A DNA stretch of 64,000 bases from Aphrocallistes beatrix. Its lineage: Eukaryota > Porifera > Hexactinellida > Sceptrulophora > Aphrocallistidae. Location of the stretch: positions 3,472,001 through 3,536,000 of the forward strand of contig OY725490.1 of the NCBI GenBank assembly GCA_963281255.1. The letters are read 5' to 3'. Made by a program: the position numbers and the translations under genes. This document shows positions 1-9,913 of the stretch, in pieces. A model generated the notes under the pieces. The model made no database searches and had not been told where the DNA came from. It saw only the letters and a program-made list of their open reading frames with translations. The stretch's first letter is position 1; the number at the start of each line of letters is the position of its first letter.

Positions 1-388
1 ACACCATAGGCGCCAAGTGTGGTACCTACGGGGCCGCCGGGGGTTTTACCTCCACGAATTCATCATATACAAATCCATTATATATATATAATGGATTTGT
101 ATATATATGTAATGTATATATATACTCCCCCAGATTTTATTTTACTTTTCAAAACTTGGCTCCAAATAGGAGACAAGTTTAGTCTAAGAATGTCCCGCCG
201 GGTATGTCTGGATCTAACGCCTATAGAGTAACTTCAAGGCAATATTCGATACTTTTGAATAGCTAACGAGTCCATAAACCCAAATTTCAGATAATCATCT
301 GAATAATCACGTTTCGGAGCTCGTATTGCTGCCATAATAAAGAAAATCTATTAGAAATTAGACCATTAATTCATATTTCTTAGCTATA
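1..388. repeat. Non-coding edge with a perfect 40-bp palindrome at 65-104
   Basis: No gene is visible here. Bases 65-104 form a perfect palindrome: ATATACAAATCCATTATA followed, after the TA centre, by its reverse complement. It is extended on the right by further TA-rich sequence. It looks like the tip-to-tip remnant of a foldback element or an expanded TA tract. A GC-rich patch (20-45) precedes it. Confidence 0.6.
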
Positions 389-545
389 CACTACCCGAAC
401 AAAAGTATTCGACCACCACGAAACCTCCACATACAAATGGTTATTCATAAAGGAATATACACTCAAATCTTAAGAAATATTCAATTTTTGATCTAAATTC
501 TTAGTCAATTTTGGTAACTACAGACTCCTTTTTGTAAAACTGCAT
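389..545 (+). repeat. Left end of a Tc1/mariner-type miniature element
   Basis: The stretch begins CACTACCCGAACAAAAGT just after TA and continues for about 150 bp. It matches the reverse complement of 6600-6741 closely, and the left end of the element at 59247. The tip (ACTACCC plus ACAAAAGTATTCGACC) is typical of Tc1/mariner terminal inverted repeats. The interior beyond about 540 does not match the other copies, so this is either a single end or the end of a larger unit. Confidence 0.65.
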
Positions 546-2580
546 GTTCATTTCTTTTTGTATATCTAGTTACTATCGAAATGCTGTGTACTCAAAATAT
601 GATTGTGGTTTATATAACTTTGTAACATTCCATGATCATTTCTAATTCACTAGCCTCGAGAGTTTGGAGTTTCTTATTATCGAAATTTATTCTAGCTAAA
701 ATCGCTGTTAGATATGATAATGATAATATAATATATAAGTACTAACATTTCTGATTCATTATTTATAGCAATTAATTATTTGTTTGTTCTGATGTCATCA
801 GATACTGAGGAAATTCCGCAATTTCTGCCACTTCTCTCCATACCTTCGCATTTCGAATCGTCAGAATACGATGAGGGTAGTGAGCACGATACCTCGATAT
901 CTACTCCCAGTACACCTGGAACCCCAGCCACTCCACTCACCCAGTTGAGTTCTTCTGTTTCGGCGTTCGCTTTTTCCGATTCGGATAGCTCCACAACTCC
1001 AAGATCTACTTCTGATACTAAAAGTAAGATGAAACATAAGCAGGGGCGCCGAACTTTTCGAAATCTAAGGACAATTTCGGGGTTCCAGGGGGGCTCGACC
1101 GTAAATTTTGTATTGCGTCTATGGGCCATCTTCGATTCCAGGGGCTCAAGCCCCCCAGCCCCCCCTGGTTCGGCGCCTATGAACATAATTACCCGAATCG
1201 TTTTTCTAGGAGAGGGTGCAAACGCACATTATTTCGTACTCCATCTTCAGTCAAGCGTCCCCTACTCAAACGTCCAAACTCCAGACTCCTGGATAGCATC
1301 AAGTTTCCGCCACCTCCAACTCCTCATGACATCACGCTAAAGGAAGGGGAGAAGACAATAAAAAAGAGTATGCATGTTCCTCACGGTACAGAACTAATGA
1401 ACTGGACATATTTTCTCAAGTTTTTTCACTGATTTCATGTCGCGAACCAAATTGTAAGGCTGGTACTTTGAGACTTCACAAACAAGCTCACACTAATGGA
1501 ATGCAATCCTACTTTATTCTTCATTGTCGCCAGTGCCATACCTTTATCGCACAGTTTTCGAACTCCCTTTATTTGAATGAGTCTATGGAAGGCTATATTA
1601 AACCTCAAGAGCACCCGTCAGCATAGCCAGGTAACATTCGCTCTTTATTGGGAATGCACTACTTCAATGAGCTGGCAGGACTTTCGACTACAATGCGCTA
1701 TTCAAGACCTCCCAGTACCCGCTCGCAATAAGGGAAAGCCACTTATTGATAGTCTAATCCTCTACAGAGGCCATCGCTGAGTAATCTATGGCAATGGCTG
1801 CCGCAGAAATCCGCGATCGGGTTGAAGTTAAAGCATCAAATATTCCTGGTGTTTCCAAGTGCGATATTTCCTTTGACGCCACTTGTCATGGAAGAGGGCA
1901 TTATAGCAACCAGGGATTTGCTTCTGCTATAGATGCGGTGTCGGGCAAAGTGCTTGACTACTGCCTTTATAACCGCGTTTGTAAAAGCTGTTCCATGTGT
2001 GCCAGAGAGAGACGTAATGATCATCCGGACGACTATGCTACCTTTTGGGAGAAACATGAATCTCAATGTTCAGTGAATTTTTCTGGTATCAGTCAGGGGA
2101 TGGAGGGTGCTGCGGCCTGGAAATTTGGAAGCGGTCAATCGCAAAGCCTCAACTCGTCTATTCTATCTATTTAGGAGACGGAGACCCTTCTTCGTTCAAA
2201 CGGCTGATCGAGAGCGATCCGTACATTGGATCTGAATTTGTTCGCAAAGAAGAGTGCCTGGGCCCACGTTCTAAAGTGCCTCAGACGGTATTCAAAAAGA
2301 AGCTTGGTCGTGCCCTTAGTGCAGGGAAGATAGAACGTATTGTGCAATTATATGCTCTTGTCATCCTTCAAAATAGGGGCAGGATACCAGAGGAGATACA
2401 GGCAGCCCGGTTCAACCTTTGGATCACCTATTTGTGAAACATTTCAACTGCCCCGCAAAGATCGATTCGTGGTGCTATCACCAATGCCGATGTGCGAAAA
2501 ATGCTGCCGATTCATTGGTTCAAATCCCTACTCTCCGTGCACCATACCTTGACGAGTCGCAGTATACTGGTGTATGGGAG

Positions 2581-2606
2581 GTATTCGAGGTATTCGAGGT
2601 ATTCGA
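2581..2606 (+). repeat. Three tandem copies of a 9-bp unit inside the transposase
   Basis: TATTCGAGG is repeated about three times, giving VFEVFEVFE in one frame and GIRGIRGIR in another. It sits just before the QNSNESLHS block and probably reflects slippage after the gene died. Confidence 0.8.
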
Positions 2607-2997
2607 GTATTTGCTAGCATTTCTCTATGTTCAGCACTCACTATGGGAAAGACACAGAATAGCAATGAGTCCCTTCATTCGATAATCTGGCATAACACGC
2701 CTGAGATCAAATTTGATGGCAATAAGTCAATTGAAGCCGGTACCTCTATAGCAGTCAGTACATTCAATGATGGGTCCCTTGTGTTGGCGCCAGTGTTAGA
2801 TGCTTATTCCATCCCTTCCTCCTACTCCACACTGCTTCACCTCGCCCGCAGAGACAGGGATCGTAATCTCAGATTGGAGATGAGTCATCTGCGAAGCCAA
2901 AGGAGAACGTGAAAAGTCTTCCGTTTATAGTAGCGGAAAGTTTGGTGCTGAGGCTTCTGAAGAACAAGAATATGGGTCTGACGATTCAGATATCCTT

Positions 2998-3153
2998 TGT
3001 AACTCCTGCAAGCACCGAAATTGTCCGATTGGAGGAACACGCAAGCGGGATGACTGGTTGGCTTGTGACAAATGCGAGGAGTGGTATCACGCACAATGTG
3101 TCGGCGTTACCAACATCAAAAATCTAGAAGACAATTTTTGTAAAGCATGTATC
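2998..3153 (+). other. PHD-finger domain at the end of the Mutator-type transposase
   Basis: In frame up to the stop at 3154 the translation has CNSC, CPIGG, then CDKCEEWYHAQCVG, then CKAC. Its Cys4-His-Cys3 spacing, with W-Y-H before the last zinc pair, is the hallmark of a PHD finger, a histone-tail reader. Its position at the C-terminus suggests the living transposase used chromatin marks for targeting, which is inference. Confidence 0.75.
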
Positions 3154-3156
3154 TAG

Positions 3157-3499
3157 GCTCTTATTGTAGATTTTTCAATGTGTTATTGCCTTCATTCTTT
3201 CTATAAAGTTAATATTAACTTCACAACTTTAACTTTAAATTGGATTATCTCAGAATAATTATTTTTGAATAAGTTTAGCATTGAAAATCATTGAAAATCG
3301 AGATTATAATATCAACCTTATTTGAGAATTTGAGCTATATCGAAGTATTTTTTAACTTTTATACTTAAAAGATTCAAAAATCGGGGTTTAAAGACCAAAA
3401 TAACACGAAGAAAATTCGGCAGTCACTTGATTGATCACACGATAAAATCAAAATAAATCAAATAAGGGCTGAAAATCGACGGTAGAGCAATTACTAATA
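3157..3499. other. Non-coding, nothing recognised
   Basis: AT-rich sequence following the transposase stop. No reading frame, tandem repeat or terminal repeat was recognised. Confidence 0.5.
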
Positions 3500-3663
3500 C
3501 AGTCGAAACCGGTTTTTTCTCACTCCGGTTTATCCTTACTTATCGGTTTTTCTTACTATTTCAGAATCTTAATTATGTAAAAAATTCCAAATCTATATAA
3601 TTTCCATCGTTTTTTTCATACTGTTCGAACCGTAGAAATAGTAAGAAAAGCCGGTTTCTACTG
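3500..3663. mobile_element. 164-bp pogo-like miniature element, TA-flanked
   Basis: It starts CAGTCGAAACCGGTTTTTTC and ends with the matching inverted sequence CCGGTTTCTACTG. TA lies on both sides (3498-3499 and 3664-3665). The termini repeat inside the element as TTTTTCTTACTATTTC. There is no coding capacity, so it would depend on a transposase made elsewhere. Confidence 0.8.
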
Positions 3664-3929
3664 TACTTATTAGAACTAGCATGAATACAGAAAGTAAAAG
3701 ATTGAATGTAAATTTTCTTGCGCGGCTGAATTTCCGTTGTATTAATTTCAATAGGAGCCGAAAATAGAAATCGAAAATAATCACGAGTTTAGAAATATGT
3801 ACAAGCAACCTGATGTACTGAGAATACACTATTTATCCATCTGTGGTTACTGAAACTAGCTAAGCGATAGCTATCTTGTACTGATTTTACGTTGTATATT
3901 ATTATCCTGTCTAATACTCAGTGCAGTAG

Positions 3930-4062
3930 CGTTAAATTCTTGACACTTTCTTAAAGTAAGTAATTCTTAGCTGTTTCTTAAGTTACGCAAATACTTAGTT
4001 TTTGCTTCAAGTTATACTTAAGTTTTAAGCTAAGCAAAACTTAAGTTTTGTTAGTGAATAAG
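3930..4062. repeat. One end of a foldback family with tip TTAGTGAATAAGGCCCCAG
   Basis: Short CTTAAG-like and TTAAGTTTT repeats lead up to TTAGTGAATAAGGCCCCAG. The same tip, in either orientation, bounds the elements at 12888-14099 and 59020-60569. Only one end is seen here. It abuts the 5' side of the glycosyltransferase-like gene, so that gene's leader may be transposon-derived. Confidence 0.55.
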
Positions 4063-4182
4063 GCCCCAGACTGTAACTTGTTGCTATTCTTCACAAACCA
4101 AACCTATAGCAACTCGAAGCAAGATCACCTCAACACTGTTCATCCTGTAGATAGACTATATAATAACACGCCTCATTCCAAG

Positions 4183-5544
4183 ATGAAAGGCTATCTGAAG
4201 TTTGCTATATCCCTGATTGTCGTGATTGTTATAATTGCAAACATACAGATCTGGTATGCCAATAATGGATCATTTGCTTCATTTATATTCTCCTCTAAAA
4301 GGTTCATACCGAATTATAATCCAGAATTTGATGAGAGGAAAGTGGATATACTTATGAACTCAACTGTTCCCCCTCCAATGCCTTTATCGATTGATAATAC
4401 CGCAGAAATTACTAAAAAGAATCAAGATTTAACTCCCATTTCTACTATTCCTCCTCCAACCCAATTACAGACTGATAATATCACAGAAATTACTGAGAAG
4501 AATCAAGATTTAACTCACAATTCAACGGTCTCTCCTCTGAATATCATAATAACTGCAAACAATTCGGAATTCGAACAAACCATTCAGGATATTATGCCTA
4601 CTAACACTCAAAATGAGAAACAATTCGTCTATCTCATGGAAACAGAGCAATGTGTCCCAGAAAAGTACATGAAGAAAGAAACATTAGGCGACTCTGTTGA
4701 ATGTATGTGTGACGTCATTGTCTTTAGTTTTAGACAAAAATGTCTGAGTTCTACTACACTGAGTCATGTGGAATACATAGAACCACAACCAAGTACCTGG
4801 GCTGGTGGTAGGAACATTCTGTACAATGCAGCAATTTCTAGAAATAGGAACTATCTCTATTACATCTTCATGGATGATGACATGCATCTCTACTACAACA
4901 GCAAGTATGCACCTGTTGAAATGCAATCCATTTCTCCATGGAGAGCTTTCGAGCGATTCCTCATCGACCATGAACCTGTAGTTGGTGAAACCAATTATCA
5001 GTTTCACCACGACTCCGAGGTAATTATCCAATCATTTCACAAAATTTGTTCGCCACACATAAAACCGAATGAAAAGCTACCTTCCAATCGTACCTCCATA
5101 GGTACGGAATTGCCGCTATACTTGACAGTTGTCACATTCGATGGAATGTTCAATGCATATCATCGAGACGCGGTGCGAGAACTCCTTCCCTATACGCTCT
5201 CTTATGACTACCTAAATTGGAATTTTGCGCAGCTATTCCAATTTGCTAAAGTGGAGTTAATGTATCGAGGCCAGGCTGTCATGTTTACTCCAGTGAATGC
5301 TGAGAATCCATTGCACAGAGACTATCCCAAAGATCTCTCCGAGAGAGCTAAGATGTTTGGAAAAGTTGTTAGGGGCATTGCTCAAAACATTCCTTCGGAA
5401 TATTCCAATGAACCATGGATTAAACAGTTCTCAGACGATCCTATACTCTACAAGGATAGTATATCACTAACTATCTGCTATAAATTCCCCCCTAAACACC
5501 CTATCAGAAAGTACTCGCATTTTTCTTTTAAATGGACCTTGTAG
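4183..5544 (+). CDS. Type II membrane protein resembling a glycosyltransferase (single exon, 453 aa)
   Basis: The frame opens with MKGYLKFAISLIVVIVIIAN: a short cytoplasmic tail, then one transmembrane anchor (about residues 7-24), as in Golgi type II enzymes. A Thr/Pro/Asn-rich stalk follows with NST, NIT and NNS glycosylation sites and a 27-residue repeat. The C-terminal domain holds GGRNILYNAAI, then YYIFMDDDMHLYY with three aspartates at residues 231-233, a DXD-like metal/nucleotide-sugar site. After it come SPWRAFERFL and, near the end, LNWNFAQLFQF and NPLHRDYP. I chose ATG 4183 because the frame is open back to 4048 without an ATG, and 4183 puts the anchor at the N-terminus. There are no stops or introns. 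The substrate is unknown. The fold is inferred from architecture and the DDD motif, not a search. It could also be a DXD protein of another family. Confidence 0.7.
   Translation: MKGYLKFAISLIVVIVIIANIQIWYANNGSFASFIFSSKRFIPNYNPEFDERKVDILMNSTVPPPMPLSIDNTAEITKKNQDLTPISTIPPPTQLQTDNITEITEKNQDLTHNSTVSPLNIIITANNSEFEQTIQDIMPTNTQNEKQFVYLMETEQCVPEKYMKKETLGDSVECMCDVIVFSFRQKCLSSTTLSHVEYIEPQPSTWAGGRNILYNAAISRNRNYLYYIFMDDDMHLYYNSKYAPVEMQSISPWRAFERFLIDHEPVVGETNYQFHHDSEVIIQSFHKICSPHIKPNEKLPSNRTSIGTELPLYLTVVTFDGMFNAYHRDAVRELLPYTLSYDYLNWNFAQLFQFAKVELMYRGQAVMFTPVNAENPLHRDYPKDLSERAKMFGKVVRGIAQNIPSEYSNEPWIKQFSDDPILYKDSISLTICYKFPPKHPIRKYSHFSFKWTL
4393..4554 (+). repeat. Two tandem 81-bp units in the stalk of the membrane protein
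   Basis: Starts at 4393 and 4474 are exactly 81 bp apart. Both encode DN-x-x-EIT-x-KNQDLT followed by a Ser/Thr/Pro run. A partial third unit (NSTVPPPMPLSI) precedes them. The repeat is in frame, so it lengthens the stalk in 27-residue steps. Confidence 0.85.
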
Positions 5545-6349
5545 CCTCTCAATTCTATTATAATCAACAGGAATTTATCAGTGTTTTTATTTGTTTTTTT
5601 TTACTAGGCTAATGGCAAGGGCGTAGAGAGGGTGGTCAGAGAGAGGCAGCTGCTCCCCTCTGACTGGAAAACTCTGAATATTTATTTAGTAAATTATGAA
5701 ATAATTGGTGAAGGGACTGTTTTCGGAGGTTATTTGTATTTCTAGAATCTCAAAATTGGATGTTCAAATTGTGGGTCAAATTGCTGTTAGCTTCAAAAAA
5801 GCCCCTGCACCCCACTGAGGAGCTTACAACGTCCGCAGACCCCCAACTGGTTGATATGCCCCACCTACAAAAATTTCTGGCTGCGCCCATGAGTTATCCG
5901 TACTATTTCCATCAACTTATGTGAAACTGCGTTTTCTCGCTGGCTAGTAATGAAGGCTACGGCTAGAAATAAACTTTGAAGCAGATCTACGCTTCTGTTT
6001 ATCAGCAAAACAACCCAGAATTGAAATGCTCGTCGAAATTATATGCTGGAAAGGTGGTACTACAACTGGGTTGAGAAATCGTCTAGTAACACATAATATC
6101 CATCTGAATCACACCTCACAAGAGCCCCATTGAAGAAATATGCAATCCAAAGTTAGATAAAGTTTTCGAAAAAACAAAGTTTAGATGAGATAATTGGGAG
6201 GTTAGAAGCTGAGGATGGTATCAGTTATTTAAAGATCAGCCAGAATCAATTATTTCTTGTTCGTCCCTCATTGTAAGAAAAAGGTTTCATTCCCATTAAA
6301 AATCACAGTACAGTTTCCAAAATTGTTCTCAGATGTAGAAACCATGTCA
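5545..6349. other. Non-coding, transposon debris
   Basis: No supported gene. The part at 5600-5890 (CAGCTGCTCCCCTC, CCCCTGCACCCCACTGAGG) resembles degraded hAT or retroelement ends. The rest is AT-rich without recognised repeats. Confidence 0.4.
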
Positions 6350-6741
6350 AAGAAGAAATTACAGTAATTGTCACCTTTTTAAATTTGTAAACTATACATC
6401 CGAATTACTCATTTTTGAAATTTTCAACACGAATACTTATTCTCATGTAGAAAATTATCAATCTGCGTCACTTTGTGTTACTAATCGCCACCATATAGTA
6501 TAATGACCATGACTAAGGACAAGTAGCATCAGGTATCAAAAGTAGATATTTTTAACGTGGGAGTTAGTAATTGAGTTGAGACTCTCAATTCTGAGTCATT
6601 CTGAAATGTAGATTAATAATTTAGATCAAAAATGGAATATTTCTTTTCAAGGTTGGAGTGCATATTCCTTTATGAATAGATCCATTTTAATACTATTTGT
6701 ATGGAGGTTTCGTGGTGGTCGAAAACTTTTGTTCGGGTAGT
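6350..6741 (+). repeat. Right part of the ACTACCC miniature element
   Basis: Bases 6370-6741 parallel the body and right end of the copy at 59247-59690 in the same order (CGTCACTTTGTGTTACTAA and GACAAGTAGCATCAGGTATC blocks). They end in CTTTTGTTCGGGTAGTG, the inverse of the left end at 389. The left half of this copy is missing. The base after the end is not TA, so the boundary is worn or rearranged. Confidence 0.65.
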
Positions 6742-6770
6742 GTTTGTGATTTATCAGTATACACATTCTA

Positions 6771-7327
6771 CAGGGTGGCTCGTAAGTTCTGATACAAGCT
6801 TCATTATGTATAAAATGATTTATACTCAAACAATCTTGGCTATTATGATCTTTAGAGATTGTAATTCGAATATTCTCAATGATTTTAATAGATTTATTGA
6901 GTCTAAGACCTGGAACTGTGTTTTGTATGGTGAGTTTTATGGGGGAAAAATGTGTCCTGGCACGCAGCGAAAATCGAGAATCAAGGTCGCTACTTCTGTA
7001 AAAAATGTCTTTATCATCGATGTCCTATGACGATTTAACACCAGATACCTTTCATTCACCATGGAAATATTTCATAAATCCATTGAATTCATCATCAGAA
7101 ACGAAAGAAAGTTATTATTTCACGAAATCAAATTAGGTACATTTTGCAAAATCACCCAAAATTGCAATGGTTCTCAATATGTACTGATATAAGCATCCTA
7201 TATTTCTACAAATTTAAAGTGTTCGAGGGAAATGTAAGAGCCAATTTTTCGTAGAATTTGAAGACTCTAGAATGATCATTTGAAAAGCAGTTGGTCCTGA
7301 TACTCGATTTTCGCTGCGTGCCAGGAC
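6771..7327. mobile_element. CAGGGTGGC miniature element, copy 1 (right end lost)
   Basis: It begins CAGGGTGGCTCGTAAGTTCTG after TA (6769-6770) and follows the 767-bp copy at 9085-9851 until about 7327 (CGTGCCAGGAC). There the right inverted repeat is cut off, just before the hAT element at 7340. It encodes nothing convincing. Confidence 0.75.
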
Positions 7328-7339
7328 CAGGGGTGTAGT

Positions 7340-8209
7340 TAGGGTTACCAGACGTCCGGGTTTGACCCGGATAGTCCGGGTTTCGAGCCATTTGTCCGGA
7401 GTCCGGGAATGGGATGAATTTGTCCGGGTTTGGAGAATTTTGAGTCCTGTCCGACTACTCACTACTCAAGACTGTCAATATATTATATCCGTATCTAAGT
7501 TATTTAGTTAGCTATTGCTCTGTTGCAAACGTGTCACTCTCTAATATTTGAAGAAAGAGTGCAAGTTTGTGAAATTTGGATTATTACTGATCTGTAATGC
7601 TACCTAGTGTACGTATACTACTGAGTACTGACCCTAACTGCCCTAACATGTTAAAATTGCCAAAGCGAGTGAGAAGTATTCTTAGTATTAGTCTTCTTAG
7701 TAGTCTTAGTAATTTATTAGTACAGTGGAACCTCCGTAATCCGACACCTCTGTAATCCTACATTTCTCTAAACCGACATTATTTCTGTTCACGGATCGTT
7801 TTTCTATAGAAAACAACCTCCATAATCCGACACCTCGCTATTCCGGAATCCGACAATTTAATGATTTTCCAGTAATGCAAATTCGACCTCCATAATCCGA
7901 CATTTTGCTGATTTTCCACAAATGTCGGATTATGGAGGTTATTCGATAATCCGACAATTTGCTAATCCGACATTTTTTTCGTCTCCCATTGAATGTCGGA
8001 TAATGGAGGTTCCACTGTAGTATTAGAATTCTTAGTACGTATTACATTAATAGTATTCTTGGTATCCACAGAGCACGACGCTACTGGTATCCACAATAAT
8101 ATTTTGTATTAATCGAAGACTGAACTGCAGTAACAGGTAGTACATATGGTTAATTTTTTAGAGAATAAATTATATCCGGGTTTGGCCTTTTGAAAATCTG
8201 GCAACCCTA
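7340..8209. mobile_element. 870-bp non-autonomous hAT element with perfect 8-bp target duplication
   Basis: The ends are TAGGGTTACCAGACGTCC and, inverted, AATCTGGCAACCCTA. GGTGTAGT occurs directly outside both ends (7332-7339 and 8210-8217), the 8-bp duplication expected of hAT. Internal phrases such as GTCCGGGTTT recur near the left end. It has no transposase. A pogo-like element sits inside at 7723-8017. Confidence 0.85.
7723..8017. mobile_element. 295-bp pogo-like miniature element nested in the hAT element
   Basis: It starts CAGTGGAACCTCCGTAATCC and ends GATAATGGAGGTTCCACTG, with TA on both sides (7721-7722, 8018-8019). The terminal phrase AATCCGACA recurs roughly ten times inside in both orientations, so nearly the whole element is a set of candidate transposase-binding sites. 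Confidence 0.85.
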
Positions 8210-8217
8210 GGTGTAGT

Positions 8218-9055
8218 GTACGGGGAGCGGGGGGGAGCAGCGCTCCCCCACTACAAATTCAAGGAGGAACGGCGCTCCCTCACTACAAATTTAAGGGGGA
8301 ATTTATTGCATTCCTATTACATAGCAACAACAGCATTGCACTGTTTATGTTTAATCTGTCTGCGGTCAAATATACAACATACTTATAATTCCTAATGCAC
8401 GTATCAATTGATGAATGTTGTAAGAATGAGTGATATTATAGAGGAAGACATAAAAGCATTTTCAAAATGGTAGAAATTGAGAATTGTCAGGTCGATTCTA
8501 TATTTTTACAAAGTGGATAAAATTTTGAGCTATATATAGAAAGCGTTTACAGGTACAAAAATGTGAATAACTCAAAGAGAACATATGGAAACCAAATGAA
8601 TTTTTTTATTCAACGAATTATGATTATAAACAGTAAAATACCAAAAAAATAAAACAGTTTCTAAAATATACATTTTTGTTACGTCATAGTTCCGGTTTGC
8701 TTCCGGTGTTGGTTTCAGTTCCATTTTTCACAAATAAAAGGAACTCAAACTTAATTTACTCATGTTTTTCGAATTCTCCATATGTAAAACATAAGTATAG
8801 CAATTTATGAAAGAGTTTGATGAATATTTTTCGATTTATTCGAGTTTAATATGGGATGGTGATTTTACCATTGTGAAAATCCTTGGTCAAAAGCAAAAAT
8901 TCAAAATTTTGTGATGTCATTAGTCAAAAACCACATGACCGATTGATCTTAAATTTTCACAAAAGTAAAGACATATCAGTGGCTTGTCGCACAGAAAATT
9001 TCAGACAAATCGGTTGATGGTGGTGAAATGGCTGGTTGATTTGACATGGAATTCC

Positions 9056-9084
<29 letters not shown>
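8218..9084. other. Non-coding; GC-rich duplicated motif then possible Helitron body
   Basis: Near 8220-8300 a GC-rich phrase (GCGCTCCCCCACTACAAATT and GCGCTCCCTCACTACAAATT) occurs twice in tandem. The rest is AT-rich and ends in a (TA)n tract at 9059-9086. On the minus strand the segment just left of the TA tract reads like Helitron filler (ACCGATTTGTCTGAAATTTT), compatible with the minus-strand Helitron 5' end at 10910. That link is inference. Confidence 0.4.
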
Positions 9085-9089
<5 letters not shown>

Positions 9090-9851
9090 TGATCCATAAG
9101 TTCTGTTACAAGCTTCATTAGGTATAAAATTTCTTATACTCAAACGATCTTATTTATTATGGTCCTTAGAGATTGTAATTCGAATATCTACAATGATTTT
9201 AAAAGATTTTTCGATTTTATGCTTGGAAATGTGTTTTGTATGGTGAGTTTTCAGAAAAAAAAAATGTGTCCTGGTACGTAGCGAAAATCGTGAATCAGGG
9301 CCCACTGCTTTTCAAGTTATCTTCCCATAGTCTTCAAATTCTAGGAAAAATTAGCTCACACATTTTCCTCGAACAAATTTGTAGAGATATAAGATGTTCA
9401 GATCAGTGCATTTTGAAGACCAATTGGATCAGATTTTTTTGTGATGTGAAAAAAAATGCCATTTGGGGAATTTTGCAAAATGTACCTAATTTGAACTGCG
9501 ACTGAATAACTTTTTCTTGTTTCTGATGACGAATTCCGTGGATTTATGAAATATTTCTATGGCGAATGAAAGGTACCTGGTGCTAAATCGTCATGGGACA
9601 TCGATTATGAAGACATTTTTACAGAAGCAGTGGGCCCTGATTCACGATTTTCGCTGCGGACCAGGACACATTTTTTCTCTCTCAAAACTCACCATACAAA
9701 ACACATTTCTAAGTCATAGAATCGAAAAATCTTTTAAAATCATTGAAAATATTCGAATTACAATCTCTAAGGACCATAATAACTAAGATCGTTTGAGTAT
9801 AAGAAATTTTATACCTAATGAAGCTTGTAACAGAACTTATGGGTCACCCTG
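9085..9851. mobile_element. CAGGGTGGC miniature element, copy 2 (complete, 767 bp)
   Basis: Its long inverted repeats begin GGTGATCCATAAGTTCTG and end CAGAACTTATGGGTCACCCTG; TA lies outside both ends inside (TA)n tracts. It carries the uninterrupted site GTACCTAATTTGAA (9482-9495) into which a Tc1 element jumped in copy 3. The left tip has lost the CAG. Confidence 0.85.
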
Positions 9852-9868
9852 TATATATATATATATAC

Positions 9869-9909
<41 letters not shown>
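9852..9909. repeat. (TA)n tract between the miniature element and the mariner fossil
   Basis: An almost pure TA repeat with single ACG and AC interruptions. TA tracts in this window sit next to Helitron 5' ends and serve as landing sites for TA-targeting elements. Confidence 0.9.

Positions 9910-9913
<4 letters not shown>

Larger units (their letters stand above)
780..3156 (+). pseudogene. Decayed Mutator-type (PF20700-like) transposase with C-terminal PHD finger
   Basis: A broken transposase is readable across several frames. An N-terminal Ser/Thr/Pro-rich acidic stretch (SDTEEIPQFL..., 792 onward) leads into a zinc-ribbon-like part with CREPNCKAG and LHCRQC (about 1440-1560). The catalytic region at 1788-2174 has DATCHGRGHYSNQGF and the paired cysteines of CKSCSMC. 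It continues in another frame at 2080-2437 (LGDGDPSSFKRLI), then QNSNESLHSIIWHN (about 2650-2700) in a third. It ends with a PHD-type zinc finger and a stop at 3154-3156. The order and motifs match the Mutator-like transposase family typified by SxDGTW, C-x2-C and TQNxNESxH blocks. At least five frameshifts or stops make it a fossil. No clear terminal repeats were found. Confidence 0.75.

Noticed and set aside
776-1186. A 136-codon minus-strand frame overlapping the N-terminus of the Mutator-type fossil
   Set aside because: It is the antisense of the Ser/Thr/Pro-rich region; the plus strand has the family motifs downstream.
389-6741. Calling the 6.35-kb span one composite transposon
   Set aside because: The right flank lacks TA, and the right end carries a body matching a separate miniature element, so it is only listed as a possibility.
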